Assembly (NCBI RefSeq): GCF_019279795.1
Contig: NC_056738.1
Location: 407,227,380 to 407,291,379 of the forward strand
Length of the DNA stretch: 64,000 nt
Direction: 5' to 3'
From: Protopterus annectens
Lineage: Eukaryota > Chordata > Ceratodontiformes > Protopteridae
Both the position numbers and the translations under genes were made by a program. Under the pieces are notes generated by a model, which was given only the letters and a program-made list of their open reading frames with translations, was not told the DNA's origin and did no database searches. Positions 20,480 to 30,775 of the stretch are shown here, in pieces; within the stretch, counting starts at the first letter, position 1; every line of letters begins with the position of its first letter.

Positions 20480-22371
20480 TCCGCCTACCAGGGAACAAAT
20501 AGCAGCACCATTAGGCGGAAAATTAACCTTATTTTCGAAGAACTGGCACTTTATCACAAAAGACAAGTGGATTTTGCAAACCATAGACCAAGGTTACCGG
20601 TTCCACTTCCACACTTTACCAGTCAAGAGGAATGCCAAACCTGCCTCCAAATCAAAAAACAGAAGCTCTACAGCAGATAATGCAATTAACAAAGATGAGA
20701 GCTGTGGAAAGAGTACCAATAACAGAACAAGGCAAAGGATTCTACTCCAGACTATTCCTAGTTCCAAGAAAGGAAAAAAGTTGGAGACCTATTCTCGACC
20801 TGTCCACCTTAAATACATACATCATTGTCCCAAAATTCAAAATGCTGACCCTACAGCAACTTCTTCCCATGCTGGGCAAGGAGTGTTGGCTGGTAACTCT
20901 AGATCTCAAGGAGGCATACCTGCACGTCCCCATTCGACCAATTTGCAGAAGATACCTCAGATTTCTTGCAGGATCAGAGCACTATCAATTCTCAGCATTG
21001 CCCTTTGGCTTATCAACTGCGCCCAGAGTATTCACAAAATGCCTGGCATCAGTAATCGCCCACTGCAGACTACAGGGAATCCAAATTTATCCATACCTGG
21101 ACGACTGCCTGCTACAAGGGGACAACAAAAGCAAGCTGACAACAGATTTACAAAGGGTCATTTGCTTGCTACAAGCACTGGGATACACAGTCAATTTACA
21201 AAAGTCAAGGCTGATACCATCCCAAACAAGGACATTCTTGGGCGCGGAATTGGACACAGTAAAACAAATGGCATTCCTAACTGCAGAAAAACAAAAATAA
21301 CTCCCTCTTTACTTCTTGGCACTAACAAGACAGAACAAGCTAACAGCAAGAAAAGTTCTGCAGGCCTTGGGCTTCATGGCATCATGCATAATTTTGGTTC
21401 CACATGCCAGACTGCATATGAGAAAACTACAGTGGTACCTAAAGAATTTATGGTCCCAACACAGGCACAGCCTAGAAGCAGAAATTCCACTAATCCCATG
21501 CCTAAAGCAGGAGTTCCTATGGTGGGCTCAAGCATGCCAGTCAAACACAGGCCTACCCTTTCACAACTATCAAGCAAGCCAAACCATCACAACAGACGCC
21601 TCAAACCTAGGATGGGGGGCTCACATGCTGGACAAATGCGTACAAGGATTGTGGACGCAGGACCAGCTTCACCTGCACATCAACCTAAAAGAAATGCTGG
21701 CAGTAAAACTGGCAATCCAAAAATTCAGACCATTTCTCAAAGAAGGCCATTTGATGATAAGGACAGACAACACCACAGTCATGTGGTACATCAACAAACA
21801 GGGAGGCACTCATTCATACCCCCTATGCAGAATGGCTTTGGACCTTTGGAACCTGGCACTCAGCTACAACATCCAGTTACAGGCAATATTTGTACCGGAA
21901 AAGGAGAATACTCTAGCAGACATGTTAAGCAGAACCACCTCGGATGCTCACGAATGGATGCTACACCCGGACATCTTCAAGACCATCCCAAAGAAATGGG
22001 GAATGCCACAGATAGATCTATTCGCTTCCCCTCTCAATCACCAGCTCAAAAAATTCTGCACGAGGACATTCCACCCACTTGCATGGAAAGTGGATTCGCT
22101 CTCCTTCAGCTGGAAAGGTCTGACAGCATATGCATTCCCACCTCTTCCCTTGATACACAAGGTATTATTAAAAATCAAGGAGGAACGCCCAAGGATAATC
22201 CTGATAGCTCCGAACTGGCCAAGACAACACTGGTACCCATTGCTGAGGAGCATGTCTCGGGACACAATGTGGTCAATACCCCTGATGCCTTTGATGTTAA
22301 CTCAGAACAACTACAGCATCATGCATCCAAACCTAAAAACGTTGCAACTGACTGCATGGAACATCACATAG
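20480..22371 (+). pseudogene. Element D RT-RNase H-methyltransferase-like gene
   Basis: The first block (LGGKLTLFSKNWHFITKDKW) shifts near 20628. The RT frame (20632-21297) holds FYSRLFLVPRKEKSWRPIL, LVTLDLKEAYLHVP, FGLSTAPRVFTKCL and the YLDD box at 21094-21105, and ends at TAA. From 21316 to 22371 the same frame runs unbroken through LQALGFMASCIILVPHARLH, RNase H (TTDASNLGWGAH, INLKEMLAVK, TDNTTVMWYINKQGG) and the methyltransferase-like domain (IDLFASPLNHQLKKF, YAFPPLPLIHKV, IAPNWPRQHWYPLL), ending LQLTAWNIT then TAG. It is one shift and one stop from a continuous polyprotein. Confidence 0.9.
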
Positions 22372-22379
22372 TAGCAACT

Positions 22380-23402
22380 ACTCCAGAACTTTCCCAAAGG
22401 GTTAAAGACATTATCCTTGAAGCCCGCAGACCTTCAACAAGAAGGAACTATGCAGGAAAATGGAAAAGGTTTGTCATTTGGAGTGCTGAAAGAGGAAAAG
22501 ATGTGTCGAATATAGATATTGCTAACATTCTGGAGTATTTGGCAGAGCTTCTACATACAGGCCTGTCCTATTCCTCCATCAAGATACATGCATCAGCTAT
22601 TTCAGCAGAATACAGCTTTGATCCACCTGTCTTTTCACATCCTCTACTCAGGCAGTTCCTCAGAGGGATCAAGAATGTAAAACCTCCTAGGAAACCACCA
22701 TTGCCAGCTTGGGATTTGAACTTTGTGCTAGAAAAGTTGACACTCGCACTTTTGAACCAGCAGCAACAGCAGACCTACAGCATCTATCATGGAAAACTGC
22801 TTTCCTACTGGCAATAACCTCAGCAAGGAGGGTTTCTGAACTTCAGGCCCTAATGGCAGTACAACCCTTCCTAATATTCCACCAAGATAAGAGTGTCCAT
22901 GAGGACTAATCCTACATTTATGCCTAAGGTGGTATCCAGAGTGTCTTTAAACCAGGCAATCCACCTACCTACCTTCTTCCCCAACCCACAAAACAGAGGG
23001 GAAAGACTGCTGCATACCTTGGATGTACATAGACAGCTACGCTACTACCTGGACAGAACAAAAAGCAACAGAAAAACTGACCAGCTTTTTGTAGCCTATG
23101 CAACAGGAAGGGAAGGAAAAGCTATTTCCAAACAGACAATCTCCAAATGGATAGGAAATTGCATACGATTCTGTTACTCCTTCCATGGAAAACCAATTCC
23201 ACAGAACATAAGGCCTCATTCTACAAGGGCAACAGCCACTACCACAGCCTTCTTACGAGGAGTGGCAACCAAGGACATTATTGAGGCGGCTACTTGTACC
23301 TCCGTGCATACATTTGCCAAGCATTATAATTTACCTCTGTATTCCAGATCCCGAGCAGAGTTTGCCACTGCTGTACTGCAAGGGATCCTAACCACACCAT
23401 AA
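22380..23402 (+). pseudogene. Element D tyrosine recombinase, two frameshifts
   Basis: It begins in a frame that overlaps the end of the methyltransferase frame (LSQRVKDIILEARRPSTRR, near 22391). Blocks are SSIKIHASAISAEY, FLRGIKNVKPPRKPPLPAW, a shift near 22745, TSARRVSELQALMAVQPF (catalytic Arg, about 22815), a one-base gain near 22888, NPTFMPKVVSRVSLNQAIH, ISKQTISKWIGNCIRFCY, HSTRAT (HxxR, about 23218) and KHYNLPLYS with the Tyr near 23330. It ends at TAA (23400-23402). All catalytic positions are kept. Confidence 0.9.
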
Positions 23403-23440
23403 TCTATTCTTCCTCCTCCCCTAGTTGGCTATGGTATTCT

Positions 23441-23540
23441 ACCCAGTTGTTATGACTGCAGATGCATCCATGAAGGACATAGTACAGTTTTGTACCTACC
23501 ATAAATGTAGATGTCCGAACTGGATAGCATCTGCAGTCAG
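23441..23540 (+). repeat. ICR of element D
   Basis: Reverse complement of D's left tip (GCATCCATGAAGGACAT) followed directly by that of the right tip (AGTACAGTTTTGTACC...). It gives the circle junction ACTGTACT|ATGTCC. Confidence 0.92.
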
Positions 23541-23741
23541 GATTTCCCTCCCTCCTTCCCCTCTGTGGCACTCCTAGGGTATTTACCCTCCTAATAGCTA
23601 GCTGGTGGGGGGAGTCTCTTATGGTGTATTTGTTTGTATATATGTACATACATGCTTATTTTTTGTGTTTGCCTTCTATTTTTTTGGGAACATTGGCATT
23701 TACCAAAAATTTAGCCTTCCAAGAGGGCAACTGGCATCTGG

Positions 23742-23930
23742 GGCAAGAAACACTGAGGAAAATGGCGTCGGCTGATGCCTTTATACCCGAAGACCAGCAG
23801 AGATGACGTCGGGTGAAGTGCGACATCAGCCGAAGCCGGACCCGGACTTTGGAATCCGGCCGACCGAAAGGCTGCCTGACGACAGGACAACCCAGTTGTT
23901 ATGACTGCAGATGCTATCCAGTTCGGACAT
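23742..23930 (-). repeat. Right ITR of element D
   Basis: Inverted copy of the left ITR, with the reversed TATA box (CTTTATA, 23779-23785) and TGACGTCG (23804-23811). The right extension runs 23931-23960. Confidence 0.92.
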
Positions 23931-23960
23931 CTACATTTATGGTAGGTACAAAACTGTACT

Positions 23961-24007
23961 TTGTGTACACTTACGATAAATGTAGATGTTCGAGTGTATT
24001 CACTGTT
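23961..24007 (+). repeat. ICR of element A, right half
   Basis: TTGTGTACACTTACGATAAA to TTCACTGTTGC, the complement of A's right tip. It continues the sequence cut at 18347. Confidence 0.88.
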
Positions 24008-24150
24008 GCCCTCCCTCCAGCCCCCTGACTTTTCTAGACTTTCTACCTATCCTCTTTTTGGCCATATCTTATGGCTATAGTATTTACTTTTTACTGGAGG
24101 TGTTTCACACCATGTAATTGCTTCCTGTTTTGGGGACTCCTGACATCGGG

Positions 24151-24327
24151 GGCAAGAAAAACTGATGTAATGGCGTTGGCAGCATGTTTTATACCCCTTA
24201 TGTCATGGAAGAGGCGATGGCATCAGACGCAGAAATCCCAAGACTCTGGTATTCGGGCCGATGGAGGGCTTACCTGCAGGCAGATAACCCAAGTGTGATG
24301 ACTGCAACAGTGAATACACTCGAACAT
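24151..24327 (-). repeat. Right ITR of element A
   Basis: Inverted copy of 2195-2375. The reversed TATA reads TTTTATA at 24187-24193, and the CRE-like core is lost (TATGTCATGG). The extension 24328-24359 carries ATTTATGGTAAGTGTACAC. Confidence 0.9.
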
Positions 24328-24359
24328 CTACATTTATGGTAAGTGTACACAACTGTACT

Positions 24360-25600
24360 TTGTTGCCGGTGTGAGACCATTTGCAGGCTTGTAAAAAAAA
24401 AAAAAAAAAAAAAAAATACATGCTAATAAAACTGTAATGGCCATGTAAAGTATTATAGTGCACCCTTAAATGGTGTGTCCTACTATAAGCCTTCCAGAAA
24501 GTTACAGGGTTCCAAGTTAAACTGTGTCAGTAAAGAAACCTAATGTAACACAAGTTCTAGTGATGGTGCTTTCTAAACAAATTCCCATGCATCGATGTGA
24601 ACATGCACCGTATGTACCAAAAATGGCTCTGCTAAATATTACCAGCACAGCAAGATGAATTTGGTACTTGTGCAGTGCATTGTGCACCATGCTTAGTAAA
24701 TTAGTCACATTTTGTTAAATTAGTCATATGTCATAGTAAGTCACTTTCCTAGCCTTCAGTGTGTAGATTTCCCACATCTGGTGACTACATTCCTGTCCAT
24801 TGTATTGGCAGCAGGAGACATTCAGCCAATGTATTATAGGCAGCAGGAGACATTTAGCCAATGTATTATAGGCTATCTTCATAGGTTAACTCTACTGATT
24901 GAGTAGAACCATTCATACCACAGCTCAGGCACTGGATTTTGTACAGTAACTTGTTCTCTCACAGAATGGGAGTGGTGAAAGTGTTCATTCTGGTATCTTT
25001 GCATTTTTAGCCAAGGCTACTGCTTTTCACAGTGTTAATGCGCGTCTCCACTGTATAGCGTTTTATCGTTCTCTTTTTTTTTTTGTACTTTTTTTGTTAA
25101 TGTTTATTCAATTATCACTTAAGCATATGCACACGCTTTAATAGAAAAGAAAAGCCATATTAACATTTGTCATTTACATGCATTATACATTACGTATATG
25201 TTCTCCAACATTACATAACTTGCTAATTTCCTGGCCATTCCTCCTATTGAACATTATTCTAACTACTAATGTTTGGCAGGCTGAACTCTTGCGTAGTTGC
25301 TTATCATTTCTCTCTGAACATGTCACGCTGTTAAACATCAAGGGGCAGCTAGCGAGATCTGCCTACATACCTCTCAACTGTTTCTGATTCTGCTGTATAT
25401 TTTTGCCCTGTCCTCTAAACCTTTTGGTACTTTGGTAAATTACTGCAGTTCGGCTGTAATGCCAGACATTAGAGCTTTGTACTTATTCAGGAAATGTAGG
25501 TTGATGCAAGCTATATTGTTTTATTAACTTTTATATGAATTAGCATAATAGTAATGTAAGACTTGGGGCCTCTATGTTTTTGGTCCTGATTTTTAACCAA
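24360..25600. other. Host DNA right of the DIRS cluster, unassigned
   Basis: It holds an uninterrupted A-run at about 24390-24417 and a 32-bp tandem duplication (24807-24838 and 24839-24870, unit starting GGCAGCAGGAGACATT, one mismatch). No coding content is recognised. Confidence 0.5.
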
Positions 25601-25619
25601 AGAAGCTGAAAGCAGTGCC

Positions 25620-25880
25620 TTTCCTTACTGCCAAGAAGTTGGGCAAGCACATGATTAGATATAGGTGTAATGTTAAGCATGCATTGTCCAGGGCAGCAGA
25701 AATAGGATTTGTCATTAGGAGGCATGCCTTACTGAGAGTACAGACATGAGCTGCCAGAAATCAAAATCAGCTTTTAAATGTGCCTGTAGACATGAGCTTT
25801 TCTGCTTGATCCTTCCATGCAGAATATTGTCAAGAAGCTTGAAGAGAAAGGGAAAACTATGAAGGACAAGCATCTATTCA
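25620..25880 (+). pseudogene. Ancient DIRS gag fossil
   Basis: Heavily decayed, but it still reads VGKHMIRYRCNVKHALSRAA, then EIGFVIRRHALL, and later NIVKKLEEKGKTMKD. These align in order with VGKHTLQCGFDALEASCRAA, VTGSVIRRHAWL and EVLKKMEEKAKSMQ of elements B-E gag. The spacing fits the same protein. It is probably part of one fossil with the RT remnant at 27560-28000, separated by the mariner. Confidence 0.72.
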
Positions 25881-25931
25881 TCTATCTGACCCTAGGATGA
25901 CAGCATCTATCCATCCAGTCTGTTGCCCTTC

Positions 25932-27189
25932 TACGAGGGGGTGCTGGAAAGTTCTAAGCCTGCCCTAGAAGGGAATGACGCGGAGCTATGAAACTTAAAT
26001 TATTCAGCATATTCACCCCAAAGTTCAACACACGTCTAAAGTTTCTGTAACCCTGCCAAAAAAAAGTCTCAAGCCTGGTCACTGAAATACTGCTCCGCTA
26101 CTGCAATTGCCTCAGAATCACATGAAAGTTGTCACCCTTTCAAACTCTTTTTAAGGTATGAAAACAGGAAATAGATGGAGCAAGATCTGGTGAGTAGGGT
26201 TGGATGGTCTATGCACTCAAACCCCAGTTTTCTTAAAACATCCATAATTTTGCCAGACTTTTGAACAGGTATGTTGTCTTGCAGAATGAACTCCTTTTTG
26301 CAGCTTCCCTCTCCTGTTTTTCTTTCAGTGCCTCCTTTAATCGGCACAGTAAGTTACAGTAGTATTCTCCATTAACTGTTTGGCCTCTTGCAAGATAGTC
26401 AGTTATTACAACACCTTTGTGGTCTCAAAACACTGTGGCCATGACATTTCCTGCTGACTTTTGGATCTTGAACTTGTTTGGTCTTGGTGAACCTGAGTGC
26501 CACCATTGCATGGACTGTTTTGTCTAAGGATCATAGTGGTGTAACCATGTTTTATCAACAACTAGTCATTCCAAAAAGGTTGGTACCAGCTCTACGAAAA
26601 TGCAGCAAAATCAACTTGGAATTATCCACTGCGTCTTTTCTTCTCGCCATTCAAACATTTGGGCACCCATTGGCTGAAAGCTTCTGCATACCAAGCTGCT
26701 CATGGATTATAAATCCAACATATTCCTGGATATCTGTAGTGTCTCAGCAACTGTTTTTGCCAGTATTTGCCAATCTGCCAAAATCTGGTAATGGACATGG
26801 TGAACAATTTCAGGAGTTGACACTGTGTGATGCCTCACAGACCTTGCTGCATTTTTGGTCTCAGTCTCCACACTGAAAGTTTGCACACCACTTCTTCACA
26901 GTTAACTAAGAAGGGCACTTGTCACTCAATGTTTGCATCTTGCGTTCTTGGATTTCCTTTTGACTTTTCTTCTGCAGGAATAGGAACTTCATGACAGCTC
27001 GGAGTTCCACACTTTCCATTGACGTGGTTCAATCAATGATTTGAAAAAATGTCGAAACATAGCATTATGATTCTGCAAATTGATACTTTACAAGATGAAA
27101 TTAACCCTCTTTTCAGCTATAGAGGCAAAATAACGCTCAGTATTTAGAAAGTTTGTTAGGCTTAAAACATTTCAGCACCCCCTCTCATA
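25932..27189 (-). mobile_element. Mariner-like DNA transposon fossil (about 1.26 kb)
   Basis: The terminal inverted repeats are GAGGGGGTGCTGGAAAGTTC at the left and, in reverse complement, GAGAGGGGGTGCTGAAATGT at the right. They are flanked by TA dinucleotides (25932-25933, 27188-27189), the usual Tc1/mariner target. The transposase is on the minus strand. The best piece (26132-26347) reads IMDVLRKLGFECIDHPTLL then IYFLFSYLKKSLKG, the region around the third catalytic Asp of mariner transposases, where the usual DLAPSDYFLF is altered. The frame is full of stops. Length and TIRs are typical of a mariner. It is dead. Confidence 0.83.
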
Positions 27190-27559
27190 TCACTCACAGA
27201 ATAGAAGTCGGTAGGCAAGATAGCAGTGTTTTCTAGAAGTAACAGGGCAAATAGAAAGAGAACTCAGAGAAGACTTCAGGAAACCTCCATACTGCCCTAT
27301 GAATAATAGCTTCTGCAAAGCGGCTACCCCACCCCTTTCCCCATCTCATCTTATAACACTGTGGGTGGGTTCAGCGGGCCAGTTGATGAACTAACTTCTC
27401 AACTTCTGGGGGGCGGGGAGAATAATACCCCAGACAACTTTATTGTGTGTTAAGGCTGCTGAACAGAGTTGAAAACTTGCTCTACATGTACATGCCACCC
27501 ATCTCAGCAGATTGGGTTGAGTAGGCCTTGCCTCCTGTTGAGCATTTTCTGGCTAAGGA

Positions 27560-28000
27560 GATTAGAGGGCCATCCTCCTGGAGAAGGTTTGGAAGAGATT
27601 TTGTTCCATGTTTTACTTGGTCCAAAGAAAAAGTTTTGGTGGTGTAGACCTCTGAAAAATTAAATTATTTTTGTAAAGGCTTGAAATTTCAGGGTGCTTA
27701 CCTGTAGCCATCCTTCCACTTGTTAATACTTTTGTGTTGGTCCAACTTCTGAAAGATGCCTGTCTGCATATTCCCCTGTGCCGTGGGCACAAACAGTTCA
27801 CAGGCTCAGAATGAAATACTTCTGTTTTCATTTCTTAAAGTTGGCCTTTGGGCTGTGTTGCAATCCCAGGATTTTCACAAATTGCCTGTCCCTAGTGTTA
27901 GCATTCATCTCCTACCCACACCAGAACAGTAGATGTGCCATTCCATCAATGCACAAATCCCCCTTTCCTCAGTCTGCTTTTCAGTTGTTTACATAAGCAG
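27560..28000 (+). pseudogene. Ancient DIRS reverse transcriptase fossil
   Basis: Decayed RT readable in pieces: a LVPRK-like segment with FWWCRPL near 27620, KDACLHIPLCRGHKQF near 27750 (family: KEAYLHVPIRQDCRRY), then LAFGLCCNPRIFTNCL near 27841 (family: LPFGLSTAPRVFTKCL). Order and spacing match elements A-E. It is older than the intact-looking copies. Confidence 0.72.
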
Positions 28001-30570
28001 ATAAATGGTAGGTTTAGCCTACTCCACCAGACCACCATCCATTACTGAAACTTTCTTCTTGATCATTTCACCACAGAACATCTCTGAGTCAGCCATATTG
28101 ACAGCCATTCACACCAGTAAGTTGGGTATATAGTCTAGAAGTAGAATTGACTATGCCACTTTGAATTTTCGGACTATGCAGTAATCCATCTCCCAAGTCC
28201 AGGCTTTTCCATTAGTTTTTATCTACTTTAATACACTGTTCAGCATATTAACAATTCTGTGGCTGCTTTGAGTAACTTCCATCAGACTTCCCTTGCCTGG
28301 CTTTTACTGACTGTTGTATTACCCCATTTGACAACTGTTGGGAAACTGTTAAATTATTTTATTTTATATGCAGAATGGTTGCACTCCCCCCACCATATTC
28401 TTCAGCACATTTCTCCTTTTCTTGAATACATTGTTTTAGGGTGAACTGTCTTGGAGAAAACTGGCATTTAGTTAATACCTTTTCTCCACATGATGTATTC
28501 TTCAGTAGTAGTATGCTTAGAAATTAAGGTTAGCGTTGCATCCCCCAACTGTGGCCAAACTGGACAGTTGTATATAACGTGGTCTGTGGAATATTTTGTG
28601 ACAGTAAGCCAAAACAGAACAAGATTTCTGCTGGAGTAGTGACTGTTGTAATGCTACAGATTTGTGAAAATGCTCTTCTCTGAGGTCACTGTTGCAGGAG
28701 TGTTCATTGCATATGGGAGTCAGCTGTATGCTGATGTTCATCCTTTATATTTGCTAAAGCTGTGTGTAATTAAAGGGTACAATTAAAAATCTCCTGTACC
28801 CAGGGCCACATTTTTTTCATCCTGTGTGTGTTGGCCATGGCATTTCCAGGATTTTTTTTGCCACAGTTATGTATATTTATCTGTGTTATGTATGGCCCCA
28901 GTGATCCTTTTGATTATCTTTGAAAGGTAAGTGCCGCTTTGGGGAAGCTTTCCATATTTTTTTAGTGCTTCTGTTTTTGTTATAAAAAATTCTCTGCCAA
29001 GGAAGTTTTTGGGAAATGGTTGTAGCTCCAGGGGTGTGTCTGATGCATGAAGAGCCATTGTGATTATGAGCATAAAGACCTGTGCAAAGGCTGTCATTCT
29101 GTGCACCTTTTTCTGTTAAGAGTCTGTCAGTTGATTTCTAAATTTACATGGGTTTAGGAGGAAAGCCTGTAGAAACAGGGAAGCCATACTTTGTGTGATT
29201 GATGCAGAAGACATTAGACAACTCATTGCAGACATTCATGCAGCCTTCCACTTCTTTCAGGGAAGGCGTTATCTAAAAGAGAGACTATAAGAAAGAGCAC
29301 CAACATAAAGTTTGAGAGCGAGAACCATCACCCCAACTGCACCACAAAGGCCCAGGGATGGCTTAACCAGCAGTTTTTTTCTCAACCCAATCCCTAGTAA
29401 TGTGGCATCCAATACATCTGTTAGTCTCTGTTGGGCCCATTGGGGGGATGCTGTAGTATTTTCTGCAAGATTGAGTGCAGGTAAGGTACGCTACATTCAC
29501 CTTTTCCTGAAAATCGAAGAACTCAAACCACACTTTACAGTTTTCTCACTAAGAAGAAACTGGTTTTCTGTCATTTCAACATTTAGAACACTGGTAATAA
29601 ACAGGAGAAGGATAGGGAGCTCAACATTAGGAATGTGAGAGCCCCCCCACAGCAATAAGTTATTACACTGCCTAATTGTCAGTAAAGAAGACATTTTGAG
29701 AAAGTAAGAGAAAATCAACCAAAAACGAGAAGAAATAATTCTGGGATGAATCTTGCAGCTGTTCAACTAAAAGTAGTTCAAGTTTCAGCATTGGTACAGG
29801 AGATGTCTTCCAGTAATGTAGAGGGGAAAAAAATCAAATGCACTTGAAATGTTCAAGAAAATAAAACAGTGAAGGAATATATAAAATCAAGTAACAAAAG
29901 GTTGAAAAGCCTTAGCTGTTCAGATGAACTAATAAAAATACAAAAAAAAAAAAAAAAATGAAATGAAAAAGGTTGGTTGAGCAGTTTTTCAAAAACAAAA
30001 TGGTTGAATTTAGAAGGCACTGTACGCAGAAAACCTGAGATTTTCTGCTATACTACAGAAATTGAAAGGAACAAACTGTACTAATTTTATGAAAATACAT
30101 GTGAGCAACTTGACTGCTGTTCCACAGCAGGCTTTATTAACTGAGAGGGCACGTTGTGGTTATGTTCTAAATGTGGCCATTTAAGAAGTATCACAGAATG
30201 GTGAGATGCAGATGTGAGATTCAAGCTGTTGTATTCAGCTGTCTTCAGAATATTTTTTTCTGGGGGATCAGACTTTTTTGATGCAGAGCAGGTAAAGGAG
30301 GAGATTTGAGCAAACAACCAGAAGGTGACCCTGATTTTTCACTTTGACAATAACAAAGCCCACAGAGTCTCTGGTATTGAGAACCTTTACATTGATCCAA
30401 AAGAAAATGCTTGAGAGGCAAAAATAAAACAATAAAAAGGTACTAACTTGAACAATCAGGAGTACCTTTGATTTGAATCAGAAAGTAATGATAGGAGAAA
30501 GAGATAATCAGAAGGGCCAGCAACACCGTGAAATTAGTAAATAAATGGGGGATTGTAAAATCTCAGTTGG
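28001..30570. other. Unassigned host-like DNA
   Basis: AT-rich with short runs (A-run at 29941-29958). I see no gene, RNA or transposon here that I can defend. Confidence 0.45.
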
Positions 30571-30574
30571 ATGA

Positions 30575-30775
30575 TGAAGATGATGATAATAGGTATTTGT
30601 TAACCAGTTAGGCACACCAGACACTGTCCCTTTTCAGTGGTAACCCAGGAGCAGTTTTTAGTTGTGACTTTCTGAAGGCCACACAATAGGCAAACAAGAG
30701 CTGTAGGAATCAAACTCTGTACCATAGGAACTACAGCTCATAGCCATAACCCTTTGTGCACCAACTGGTAGATGT
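30575..30775 (-). repeat. Old MIR/CORE-like tRNA-derived SINE
   Basis: On the minus strand a tRNA-like head is visible: TGGCTATGAGCTGTAGTT (A box-like), then GAGTTTGATTCC (B box-like, compare GGTTCGAATCC). The body GTGTGGCCTTCAGAAAGTCAC resembles the MIR core phrase, and the tail is TCATCATCATC. This is consistent with an ancient MIR-type SINE. It is diverged, so the family is uncertain. Confidence 0.55.

Larger units (their letters stand above)
18348..23960 (+). mobile_element. DIRS element D (5,613 bp, uninterrupted, inserted in A's ICR)
   Basis: It starts ATGTCCTTCATGG and ends AAAACTGTACT. Its own ICR at 23441-23540 spells the same two tips joined. D is a subfamily distinct from A/E and B/C: its ITR reads GTCCTGTCGTCAGGCAGCC and its tip ATGTCC, not ATGTTC. 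It has gag, RT-RNase H-MT, YR, ICR and both ITRs. The damage is mostly one-base shifts with few point stops, which suggests a fairly young copy. Confidence 0.94.
2195..24359 (+). mobile_element. DIRS element A (outermost; 5,491 bp own sequence in three pieces)
   Basis: A is a tyrosine-recombinase retrotransposon of the DIRS order. Its pieces are 2195-5578, 16640-18347 and 23961-24359. The left end starts ATGTTCTTCG after host GAAG, and the right end finishes ACAACTGTACT before host TTGTTGCC. Gag and RT lie in piece one, the end of RNase H, the methyltransferase-like domain and the recombinase in piece two, and the ICR is split between pieces two and three. Element B interrupts its RNase H codons and D its ICR. 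It is closest to element E in its ITR and in the extension GTAAGTGTACACAACTGTACT. It carries many stops and frameshifts, as expected for the oldest member of the cluster. Confidence 0.93.

Noticed and set aside
20385-22817. 810-codon frame as a host gene
   Set aside because: Its 3' part is the recombinase of element D and the rest overlaps D's RT, RNase H and MT in another frame. It is transposon sequence, not a host gene.
18300-24007. D as a segmental duplication of A
   Set aside because: D has its own ITRs and ICR, belongs to another subfamily (tip ATGTCC), and splits A's ICR exactly.
2195-24359. LTR retrotransposon or endogenous retrovirus
   Set aside because: No direct LTRs, no DDE integrase, no aspartic protease and no envelope. 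Inverted repeats, an ICR and a tyrosine recombinase identify DIRS.
24380-24420. Processed pseudogene tail (A-run after 24390)
   Set aside because: No upstream coding match. The only sequence between element A and the run is about 30 bp of unassigned DNA.
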